From SZUA-254 sp035292425 (lineage in GTDB: Bacteria > Bacteroidota > Ignavibacteria > UBA10030 > SZUA-254), in assembly GCA_035292425.1 (NCBI GenBank), contig DATDQD010000019.1:1-8346 (forward strand): a stretch of 8,346 nucleotides of DNA, in the 5' to 3' direction. The notes under the pieces are model-generated. The model was not told the DNA's origin and made no database searches. It saw only the letters and a list, made by a program, of their open reading frames with translations. Position numbers and translations under genes: made by a program. Shown here piece by piece: positions 1 to 5,679 of this stretch. Positions within the stretch are counted from its first letter, which is position 1. Each line of letters starts with the position of its first letter.

Positions 1-8
1 ATGGCGGC

Positions 9-37
9 TTGACAGTCACGGGGTTCCGGCGTAAATT
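9..37 (+). promoter_or_regulatory. Sigma70-type promoter for the small ORF and cyclase
   Basis: A perfect -35 hexamer TTGACA lies at 9-14. After exactly 17 nt comes TAAATT at 32-37, which matches four of six positions of the TATAAT consensus. Transcription would start near 43-46, just before an AGGAG ribosome site at 52-56 and the ATG at 68. The spacing, the AT-rich dip in GC-rich surroundings and the position before the first plus-strand gene all support it. It is read by eye only; no start site is known. A Bacteroides-type -7 element (TANNTTTG) is not seen here. Confidence 0.6.
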
Positions 38-67
38 AATCTTTCATCACGCAGGAGAAACGTTGCG

Positions 68-214
68 ATGGGCGAGGAACGACCATCCACGGGCCGATTC
101 CGGATCCGCGGCCCGGACAACGAGCGGCGGCACATCGAGGCGGGCTCCTTCCCCCTCACGGGCAAATCGGGGGTCTTCCCCGGCGCGGTCGCCATGTTCC
201 GGGAGGCCCCATGA
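68..214 (+). CDS. Small 48-residue ORF upstream of and overlapping the cyclase gene
   Basis: This is a 48-codon frame opening with ATG at 68 and closing with TGA at 212-214. It is preceded by AGGAG at 52-56 (11 nt before the ATG) and sits directly downstream of the sigma70-like promoter. Its stop overlaps the start of the cyclase gene as ATGA, the classic arrangement for translational coupling. The peptide is basic and rich in Gly, Pro and Arg. It starts MGEERPSTGRF and ends VAMFREAP, with no membrane segment, signal peptide or motif that I recognise. I cannot assign a function. It may be a true small protein, a leader peptide that controls cyclase translation, or a chance frame in GC-rich DNA. 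The case rests on the promoter, ribosome site and overlap, not on homology. Confidence 0.4.
   Translation: MGEERPSTGRFRIRGPDNERRHIEAGSFPLTGKSGVFPGAVAMFREAP
201..206 (+). promoter_or_regulatory. Ribosome binding site of the cyclase gene
   Basis: GGGAGG ends 4 nt before the ATG at 211 and lies inside the last codons of the 48-codon ORF. It fixes ATG 211 as the cyclase start and shows that the cyclase can be initiated independently as well as by coupling to the upstream frame. Confidence 0.6.
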
Positions 215-1281
215 GCATACCGCCGAGAAGAAAATACCTGATCCGGACCGCCGCAGGATTCATGCTGGCGTGCATCATCCTTGCGAGCCTCTACCCTGTC
301 CTCATCGAATCGAAAGACCCGGAATCGATCCTCATCCATTCGGTCGTCAACGGCAGCGCGGCCGGTTTTCTCATCGGGCTGTGTATCACGATTGCGGAAC
401 TGGCCTGGTTCCAGGGGCAGGGAAAAAAGATGCGTTTCCTCCCCTACCTTCTCATGCAAACATTCTTTTACGTCGTGGTGATCAACATCTGGGTCGTTGG
501 CGTTTCGATCCTGCACCAGGTTCTGATCGATGGGATCAGGATGGATGATGTTCTTGCCTCTGAATCGATCCGGGACCTGATGTACGGGCGGGCCTTCCTC
601 AAGGTCAACGCCTATGCGCTCGTGATGATCTTTTTCGTCAATTTCGTCCGGCAGGTGAACCGGATGCTCGGGCAGAACGCCCTGATGAATTTTCTCACCG
701 GGAAGTACCACAAGCCGGTCGAGGAAGAACGGGTCTTCATGTTCCTCGATCTGAAGGCGTCTACGCCGATCGCCGAGAAGCTCGGCCACAAGAAATACCA
801 CGAGTTCCTGAACGATTTCTTCTTCGACATCACCCCGGCGATCGTCGAGAGCCGGGGCGAAATTTACCAGTACGTCGGCGACGAGATCGTGGTGACCTGG
901 TCCAAGCGCGGGGATACCGTGCCGGCCGACAGCATTTACTGCTATTTCAGGATCGCGGCGGCGGTGGCGCGCACGTCCGACAGGTACGAACGGGAGTACG
1001 GGTTCATCCCCGAGTTTAAGGCGGGGTTCCACTACGGCCCGGTCGTCACGGGGTTCATCGGGGATGTCAAGCGGGACGTGGTTTTCCACGGGGACACCGT
1101 CAATACCGCCTCGCGCATCCGCACCGAATGCACGACGGTGAACAAGAACCTACTCCTCTCCGGGGACCTTCTCCGGAACATCACCCTCTCGAGCTCGCTG
1201 ACCCCCGAGAGGATGGGAAGGATACGCCTGAAGGGCAAAGAAAAAGAAATCGAACTCTTTACGCTGGCGGAAGCGTCCTGA
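211..1281 (+). CDS. Membrane-anchored class III adenylate/guanylate cyclase
   Basis: A 356-residue protein predicted to make a cyclic nucleotide second messenger at the inner face of the cytoplasmic membrane. Four hydrophobic segments lie at about residues 10-32, 45-66, 76-106 and 128-147. A short linker with the motif GKYHKPVEEER (164-174) leads into a class III catalytic domain (about 175-352). The metal-binding aspartates are visible as D180 (FLDLKAST) and D224 (YVGDE). The transition-state pair is N298 and R302 (GDTVNTASR). The usual substrate-selecting lysine, four residues before the second Asp, is Q220. The partner position before HGD is V291. ATP versus GTP use therefore cannot be read from the standard rule. 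There is no HAMP, GAF or PAS domain, so the four-helix region is the only candidate sensor. ATG 211 is chosen for its GGGAGG site and ATGA overlap with the upstream small ORF. The gene is convergent with the peptide operon. Family assignment is firm; nucleotide specificity and signal are unknown. Confidence 0.93.
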   Translation: MSIPPRRKYLIRTAAGFMLACIILASLYPVLIESKDPESILIHSVVNGSAAGFLIGLCITIAELAWFQGQGKKMRFLPYLLMQTFFYVVVINIWVVGVSILHQVLIDGIRMDDVLASESIRDLMYGRAFLKVNAYALVMIFFVNFVRQVNRMLGQNALMNFLTGKYHKPVEEERVFMFLDLKASTPIAEKLGHKKYHEFLNDFFFDITPAIVESRGEIYQYVGDEIVVTWSKRGDTVPADSIYCYFRIAAAVARTSDRYEREYGFIPEFKAGFHYGPVVTGFIGDVKRDVVFHGDTVNTASRIRTECTTVNKNLLLSGDLLRNITLSSSLTPERMGRIRLKGKEKEIELFTLAEAS

Positions 1282-1424
1282 TTCGCGGGCCGGAGATCCC
1301 TCCCCTCCGATCAGGCGCCTTTCCCCGGCCGGATTGTCGAATTCACCATTCATGTCATCATCATTGCAGGAGAGACTACGGCGGGACCCAAACCCGACCC
1401 CCCGCCGGGGCAGTTCAGGATCCT
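1282..1424. other. Convergent intergenic region with GC-rich inverted repeats
   Basis: These 143 nt separate the stop codons of the cyclase (plus) and the M29 gene (minus). I see no gene. It contains a palindrome CCGGCCGG at 1325-1332 whose left half can also pair with GGCCGG at 1288-1293, and a second inverted repeat described separately. No T-tract follows either one. Confidence 0.6.
1379..1407. terminator. Possible bidirectional terminator hairpin
   Basis: CGGCGGG at 1379-1385 is a perfect 7-bp inverted match to CCCGCCG at 1401-1407 across a 15-nt loop. It lies between two convergent genes, where a shared terminator is expected. There is no T-run on either strand, and a competing short stem (CCCC/GGGG, 1400-1410) overlaps it. 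A classical intrinsic terminator is therefore not proven; Rho-dependent termination is equally possible. Confidence 0.25.
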
Positions 1425-2393
1425 TTATACTTCGACCAGGAACTTCCCCGCCTTCATGATCTGCCGGTCGTCGAACCAGACGTCCGGCTGCTTGATTAAC
1501 CCGTCGAGATGGCTGGCCACGCGCACCGACCCGCCCATCGACTTGTTGTCCCCGAAGGCGATGTGGATCGTGCCCATCACCTTCTCGTCCTCGATGATCT
1601 TGCCGGTGAGGATGGCCCTGTCGTTGGTGCCGATGCCGAATTCGGCCACCGTCCGGGCGTCCCTCCCGTGCGGTTCGATCAGTGCGATCAGCTTTTTCGC
1701 CTCCTCCCCCCCGGTGATCTCCTCCGCGTATCCTTTCCTCACCTCGATGCGGATCGGCGTTCTGACCATGCCGACGCCGGCCATGGAGCCGTCCACCACC
1801 ACGACGCCTTCCGAAACGCCCTCCACCGGCGCGAGGTAGGCCTCCCCGGTCGGAAGGTTGCCCCACTGGCCTCGCTCCCGGAAAAGGCCCGAGCTTGCGT
1901 GCGCGGTGCGTCCGCCGATCGGCATCGTGATGTCGGTCCCGGCGGCCGCCTTCACCCGGATGGCGGTCGTTTTCTCCAGCATCGCGCAGAGCTTGAACGT
2001 CCGATCCGCGATTTTATTGTAATCGGCGTTCATGCATCGGACCATGATCTCTTCGGTGACTCCGGGGAGCGTGGCGATCCTCACCCCCCCGGCGCTGGCC
2101 GCGCGGCGCGAATCGGTGTGCGTGAGCGATTTCGACGTCGGGCAGAGCACCACGTCGAATTTTTTCATGATGTCCGCGACCTCGGGCGGAGGCTCCTCGC
2201 CGTTCGATGCCGCCACGGGGATTTCCACGAGGACGACCGTGTTGCCGAGGTCCTTCGCCGCCTGAGCGCACGCATAGCCGAGGGTGCGGAGGGGTTCGTC
2301 GGTGATGACCAGGGCGCGTTCACCCGGCTTTAGTCCCATGCAGTCCCGGACTGCGATGGTCGCGGCCGAGAGGAGCTGAGAAGAGATGTTCAT
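1425..2393 (-). CDS. Compact M29-type metallopeptidase homologue (aminopeptidase T/leucyl aminopeptidase superfamily)
   Basis: A 322-residue cytosolic protein of the thermophilic metalloprotease superfamily (COG2309-like), predicted to remove N-terminal residues from peptides using two divalent metal ions. The expected metal-ligand motifs are visible in order: E184 in NLPTGEAY, E251 in AEFGIGTN, H277 in GTIHIAFG, and H295 with D297 in SHLDG. Characterised M29 enzymes are about 410 residues, so this belongs to a shorter subgroup. At the place where the catalytic tyrosine is expected, seven residues after the first His, there is K284 in the segment GDNKSMGG. Peptidase activity is therefore less certain than the fold. 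The same fold also contains 2,5-dihydroxypyridine dioxygenase (NicX), which is an alternative class. ATG 2393 is chosen because AAGGTG precedes it; an upstream extension of the frame runs into the MFS gene. It is the last gene of the operon, 31 nt after the MFS stop. Its setting beside PepD and peptide transporters favours a peptide substrate. Confidence 0.85.
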   Translation of the reverse strand: MNISSQLLSAATIAVRDCMGLKPGERALVITDEPLRTLGYACAQAAKDLGNTVVLVEIPVAASNGEEPPPEVADIMKKFDVVLCPTSKSLTHTDSRRAASAGGVRIATLPGVTEEIMVRCMNADYNKIADRTFKLCAMLEKTTAIRVKAAAGTDITMPIGGRTAHASSGLFRERGQWGNLPTGEAYLAPVEGVSEGVVVVDGSMAGVGMVRTPIRIEVRKGYAEEITGGEEAKKLIALIEPHGRDARTVAEFGIGTNDRAILTGKIIEDEKVMGTIHIAFGDNKSMGGSVRVASHLDGLIKQPDVWFDDRQIMKAGKFLVEV

Positions 2394-2397
2394 GGAG

Positions 2398-2403
2398 CAC
2401 CTT
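2398..2403 (-). promoter_or_regulatory. Ribosome binding site that sets the M29 gene start
   Basis: On the minus strand AAGGTG ends 4 nt before the ATG at 2393. The open frame continues a further 65 codons upstream into the MFS gene, so this site decides the start. Confidence 0.5.
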
Positions 2404-2424
2404 TCGTCATGGCGCAACCGGCCG

Positions 2425-3777
2425 TCAGGCCTGCGCCTTTTTCCCGGCCCTGATCGTCTCCAGGCCGTGCCCGCCCGGCCCGGATTCCGACCTCTTGAGC
2501 ATGATCGCGAAGAACATGCCGACGAATCCCAGTATGGAAAACAGCCACATCCCGGTCGCATAGCCGCCCGGGTTTGCCGCGCCGGCACCGGAGGCGTCGT
2601 TCGCGACGCCGACGAGCCAGTTGAAGAGGAAGAACCCGACCTGCTGAATGAGGGTCATCAGGGCGTATGCGCTCCCGAGCCGTTTCTGGTCGACGATGTA
2701 CGCCACCGACGGCCAGAGGATCGCCGGCACGAGCGAAAACGCGATACCCATCATGATCACCGGCACCCAGAGTGTCGCGCCGCTGTACATCATGATGAGA
2801 TAGACCGGCATGAGCAGTAACGAACCGACCATCATGAAGAGCGCGCGCTTCCCGACCAGGTCGACCAACAGCCCGAAGAGCGGCGTCACGAACATCGCCG
2901 CCATCGGCAGGAGGCTGTTGAACGCCCCGGCTTCGCCCCGCGCAACGTCCTCGGCCAGGCCCCCGAAATGCGTGTGCATGAAGAACTTGATGGCGAAGGT
3001 CCGGAACGGGAAGATGGCCGAGTAGAAGGCGAAGCAGAGGCCGACGATGAGCCAGAACGACTTCGGGAACGTGAAGACGTCTTTCGTTGAGAGCCGGTCG
3101 ATCTCCCCGGCGGTCCCGAGGAGGTAGTTCTTTTCGGCGTTCCGCTCGAGCCACCAGTAGGCCGCCGCGCCGACGACGCAGACCACGCCGGCGATCACCC
3201 CCAGCATAAGAGGGCCCTGCCAGCTCGCGGGGGCGGCCGGGCCGTCCGGATAAAAGACGCCCGGGGCCCACGACGGCGAATTGTCCGCCATGACCGACGC
3301 CGATCGGGCGACCAGCAGGTTGAGGCCGAACGCGAAGCTGAGCAGTTTTCCCTTGAACCATTTCGCAAGCCCCGCCGTCACCGCCACGATAAGCGATTCC
3401 GCGCCCAGGCCGAGAACGGCCCGTCCGGAGGCCATCACCAGGAAATCCCCGGAGAACGCCGTGAGCATCGCCCCGAGGAGGCAGAGCACCGAGAAGACGG
3501 CGATCGAGAGCCTCAACCCGAACCTGTCGACCATCCAGCCGCCGATGAGCAGGGTCAGGACGGCGGCGACGCTGTAGCTCGAGTTCAGCCATCCGATGTT
3601 CTCGTCGGTGAAGCCGAGCTGGCTGGCGAAGATGTCGCCGAGCGGGTTGATGGCGTCGTAGATGTAGTAGTTGCCGAACATCGGCAGGCTGATGAAGAAG
3701 AGCACGACCCACCGGTAGACGCCGGGCAGTTCTCCCCGCCCGTCCGGTTGAAGCACCGTCGCCTGGCCAGAACTCAT
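2425..3777 (-). CDS. MFSD1-like major facilitator, probable dipeptide transporter
   Basis: A 450-residue inner-membrane protein with about 12 hydrophobic segments (for example 22-41, 66-83, 91-109, 113-135, 188-209, 241-262, 288-306, 312-331, 336-354, 370-392, 408-427). The MFS signature loop is clear in both halves: GGWMVDRFGLR at 79-89 and GLLVDLVGKR at 302-311. The segments GRAVLGLGAESL (118-129), KWFKGK (139-144), FGLNLLVARS (150-159), ILWPSVAYIV (353-362) and LGSAYALM (367-374) closely resemble, from memory, the animal lysosomal protein MFSD1, which has been reported to be a general dipeptide uniporter. I infer dipeptide transport from that likeness and from the gene's place between a dipeptidase and an aminopeptidase homologue. 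Whether it imports or exports, and whether it is ion-coupled, cannot be read from the sequence. The ATG at 3777 has only a weak ribosome site (GAAG about 9-12 nt upstream). It lies 37 nt downstream of the pepD stop. Confidence 0.88.
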   Translation of the reverse strand: MSSGQATVLQPDGRGELPGVYRWVVLFFISLPMFGNYYIYDAINPLGDIFASQLGFTDENIGWLNSSYSVAAVLTLLIGGWMVDRFGLRLSIAVFSVLCLLGAMLTAFSGDFLVMASGRAVLGLGAESLIVAVTAGLAKWFKGKLLSFAFGLNLLVARSASVMADNSPSWAPGVFYPDGPAAPASWQGPLMLGVIAGVVCVVGAAAYWWLERNAEKNYLLGTAGEIDRLSTKDVFTFPKSFWLIVGLCFAFYSAIFPFRTFAIKFFMHTHFGGLAEDVARGEAGAFNSLLPMAAMFVTPLFGLLVDLVGKRALFMMVGSLLLMPVYLIMMYSGATLWVPVIMMGIAFSLVPAILWPSVAYIVDQKRLGSAYALMTLIQQVGFFLFNWLVGVANDASGAGAANPGGYATGMWLFSILGFVGMFFAIMLKRSESGPGGHGLETIRAGKKAQA

Positions 3778-3814
3778 CGGTTGATTCTTCGAAGTGTGTG
3801 ATTGATGCGGGGCT

Positions 3815-5272
3815 TCAATTGACGTTTTTCAATATCGCGAGGAGGAAGCTCCAGAATTTATCCACCGTGTCGATGTGGATCTTCTCGTCGGGCGAGTGGA
3901 CCCCTTCGAGCGTCGGCCCGAACGACACCATGTCGATGCCGGGGTACTTTTCCCCGATGATGCCGCATTCGAGCCCGGCGTGGATCGCCTTCACGTGCGG
4001 CTCCCTGCCGTACAACTCACTGTAGGTCTTCTTTGCGGTCTTGAGGATCTTCGACTCCAGGTTCGGCTTCCAGCCGGGGTACCCGTCCGTCTGCTCCACC
4101 TTCGCGCCGCCCAGGAGAAAAATCGAACCGACGGCGTGGCAGGCCTCCTCGATCTCCGAGGCGACGGAGCTCCGCTGGCTCGTCGCCAGGACGATCGCCT
4201 TCTTCGTGGTGCTGACGACCGCCACGTTGGTGGACGTTTCGACGAGGCCCGGGATGTCGGCGCTCAGTTTAATGACGCCGTGAGGCAGCGCGGAAATCGT
4301 CCTGGTGATCATCTCCTGCAGGGCGGGTTTGATGACGGAGCTCTTTTTCAGCCCCTTCGCTTCCGCCGCGGTGATTGCCAGGTCCGGTTCCACCGTGCTC
4401 AGCTCCGCGCGCATGGCCTCGTTGCACGACGCCACGATCTTTATTGCAGCCGCGAGCTTTTTCTTCGGCACGAATACCACGGCGTCGGCCTCCCTCGGGA
4501 TGGCGTTGCGCTTGTTCCCCCCGTTGATGCCGGAGAGTCGCGCCCCCGCGTTGTCGAGGGCCAGGATGACGCGGTTCAGGATCTTGATGGCGTTCCCGCG
4601 ACCCTTGTCGATCTCGAGGCCGGAGTGTCCGCCCTTCAATCCCTTCACGGAGATTTTCAGCGGCACGTGTTTGCCGGGGGCCGCCTTGAAGTTCGCCTTC
4701 CACGTCCCGATGCTGTCGCGGCCGCCCGAGCACCCGACGTAGACCGCCCCTTCCTCCTCGGAATCGAGATTCATCAACGTCGCGTACTTCAGAAGCCCGG
4801 GTTCGAGGTTTGAAGCGCCGGTGAGGCCGGTCTCCTCGTCGATCGTAAAGAGGAATTCGAGCGGCCCGTGCTCCAGCGTCCTGTCCTCCATGATCGCGAG
4901 GTTCGTCGCCACCGCGATCCCGTTGTCCGCCCCGAGCGTTGTGCCGTTCGCCATCATGAAGTTGCCCTTCCGGACGAGCTCGATCGGGTCCTTCAGGAAA
5001 TCGTGCTGTTTGTCGGCGTTCTTCTCCGGCACCATGTCCAGATGTCCCTGGAGGACGATGCCCGGTACCTTCTCCCTGCCGGGAGACGCAGGCTTCCGCA
5101 CGACGATGTTCCCGGTCCTGTCCTGCTTCGCCTCCAGGCCGAGTTTCTTCGCCGTGCCGAGGACGTACCCGGCGATTTTTTCCTCGTGCTTGGAGGGACG
5201 GGGGATGAGCGATATCTCCGCGAAGTACTTCCAGACGAGAGCGGGTTTCAGATCTTCAATGGCTTTCGACAT
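3815..5272 (-). CDS. pepD: Cytosolic non-specific dipeptidase PepD (peptidase family M20C)
   Basis: A 485-residue metallo-dipeptidase, the same length as I recall for E. coli PepD (Xaa-His dipeptidase, aminoacyl-histidine dipeptidase). It hydrolyses a wide range of unblocked dipeptides in the cytosol with two metal ions. The M20 active-site set is complete: H77 and D79 in QGHLDMV, bridging D116 in GADNG, general base E146 with E147 in DEETG, D170 in NLDSEEEG, and H459 in GVHSPDE. The inserted dimerisation or lid domain carries GGHSG (H216) and the conserved NGGNKRNAIPRE. No signal peptide is seen. ATG 5272 is chosen because AAGGAG precedes it by 7 nt and the protein starts like other PepD enzymes. 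The longer upstream open frame is antisense-free noise overlapping the PqqD-like gene. It is the fourth gene of the operon, 56 nt after the PqqD-like gene and 37 nt before the MFSD1-like transporter, so it is well placed to hydrolyse imported dipeptides. Confidence 0.96.
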   Translation of the reverse strand: MSKAIEDLKPALVWKYFAEISLIPRPSKHEEKIAGYVLGTAKKLGLEAKQDRTGNIVVRKPASPGREKVPGIVLQGHLDMVPEKNADKQHDFLKDPIELVRKGNFMMANGTTLGADNGIAVATNLAIMEDRTLEHGPLEFLFTIDEETGLTGASNLEPGLLKYATLMNLDSEEEGAVYVGCSGGRDSIGTWKANFKAAPGKHVPLKISVKGLKGGHSGLEIDKGRGNAIKILNRVILALDNAGARLSGINGGNKRNAIPREADAVVFVPKKKLAAAIKIVASCNEAMRAELSTVEPDLAITAAEAKGLKKSSVIKPALQEMITRTISALPHGVIKLSADIPGLVETSTNVAVVSTTKKAIVLATSQRSSVASEIEEACHAVGSIFLLGGAKVEQTDGYPGWKPNLESKILKTAKKTYSELYGREPHVKAIHAGLECGIIGEKYPGIDMVSFGPTLEGVHSPDEKIHIDTVDKFWSFLLAILKNVN

Positions 5273-5279
5273 GTGCTGT

Positions 5280-5285
5280 CTCCTT
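5280..5285 (-). promoter_or_regulatory. Ribosome binding site that sets the pepD start
   Basis: On the minus strand AAGGAG lies 7 nt before the ATG at 5272. The reading frame stays open for over 100 codons upstream, so this strong site and family length fix the start. Confidence 0.7.
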
Positions 5286-5309
5286 ATGCAACGCGATGAT
5301 GGATACTGA

Positions 5310-5326
5310 CCTGCGGGAACTGCAGG
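5310..5326 (-). repeat. Small inverted repeat between the PqqD-like gene and pepD
   Basis: CCTGC at 5310-5314 pairs with GCAGG at 5322-5326 around a 7-nt loop, just after the PqqD-like stop codon and about 25 nt before the pepD ribosome site. No T-run follows, so it is not a terminator. It could stabilise or mark an mRNA 3' end, or be chance. Confidence 0.25.
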
Positions 5327-5328
5327 AG

Positions 5329-5673
5329 TTACTCGTTGAACACGATAAAGTTGTTTTTCGCGAGCCGCCGGATATATGTTGAAAGGCGGTCGTACGACGG
5401 GTCGAAATCGGGTCCGAACTCCCGGTCCATCGTCTCCGCGATTGCCAGGACGGTCTCTTCCCCATCGAATTTCTTCCAGGCGAACGTCCCGAACCCATCG
5501 GTTTTCACCCGGAAGTCGGGTTTGGAGAGGCGCGGGACGACCCACCTCCTCATCCAACGGTTCCTGAACTTGGGAACGAGGAGAACGACGGTGCCGTTCT
5601 CCCCTTCTTCCCATTCGAGATTCCTGAGCGGTTTCAGCTCAAGCAGATTTCGTTCGACGCGCCGTTTGCCCAC
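5329..5673 (-). CDS. PqqD-like protein (RRE fold, small winged helix)
   Basis: A 114-residue cytosolic protein with the PqqD-family pattern: an N-terminal extension, a beta-rich start with VVLLVPKF (29-36), then VKTDGFGTFAWKKFDGEE (56-73), an acidic helix with TVLAIAETMDREFG (74-87), and a C-terminal helix ending RLAKNNFIVF (103-112). Proteins of this fold bind precursor peptides in PQQ and RiPP maturation, usually beside a radical SAM or other modifying enzyme. None is visible here; the neighbours are the OPT transporter and PepD. A role in peptide binding, sensing or assisting the transporter is possible but is inference. The start is GTG at 5673, only two codons after the OPT stop and in the same frame. 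No good ribosome site is present, which suggests termination-reinitiation. No other plausible start exists before residue 41. The ending KNNFIVFNE is typical of the family. Family call is fairly sure, function unknown. Confidence 0.82.
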   Translation of the reverse strand: MGKRRVERNLLELKPLRNLEWEEGENGTVVLLVPKFRNRWMRRWVVPRLSKPDFRVKTDGFGTFAWKKFDGEETVLAIAETMDREFGPDFDPSYDRLSTYIRRLAKNNFIVFNE

Positions 5674-5679
5674 GAGGTC

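Noticed and set aside
1..12. ATGGCGGCTTGA as the end of an upstream gene
   Set aside because: Twelve bases are too few to show a coding tail, and the TGA overlaps the -35 box. No evidence either way.
9..548. 179-codon plus-strand frame starting with TTG at 9
   Set aside because: It starts inside the -35 box, has low-complexity Arg/Pro/Ser-rich content, and overlaps the cyclase out of frame.
16..1089. 357-codon open frame antisense to the cyclase
   Set aside because: The translation is rich in Asp, His, Arg and Pro with no domain, as expected for the antisense of a GC-rich gene. The cyclase on the plus strand has full catalytic motifs.
1509..2333. 274-codon plus-strand frame opposite the M29 gene
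   Set aside because: The composition (Asp, His, Arg, Gly) is that of an antisense shadow, with no ribosome site or motif.
2390..3712. 440-codon minus-strand frame overlapping the MFS gene in another frame
   Set aside because: Extremely Arg-rich with no membrane segments. The overlapping frame encodes a complete MFS transporter.
3875..4813. 312-codon plus-strand frame antisense to pepD
   Set aside because: Arises from third-position GC bias; no recognisable protein features, while pepD has every active-site residue.
5273..5614. N-terminal extension of PepD to 599 residues
   Set aside because: It overlaps the PqqD-like gene in another frame, is low-complexity, and would bypass the strong AAGGAG site and exceed the family length by over 100 residues.
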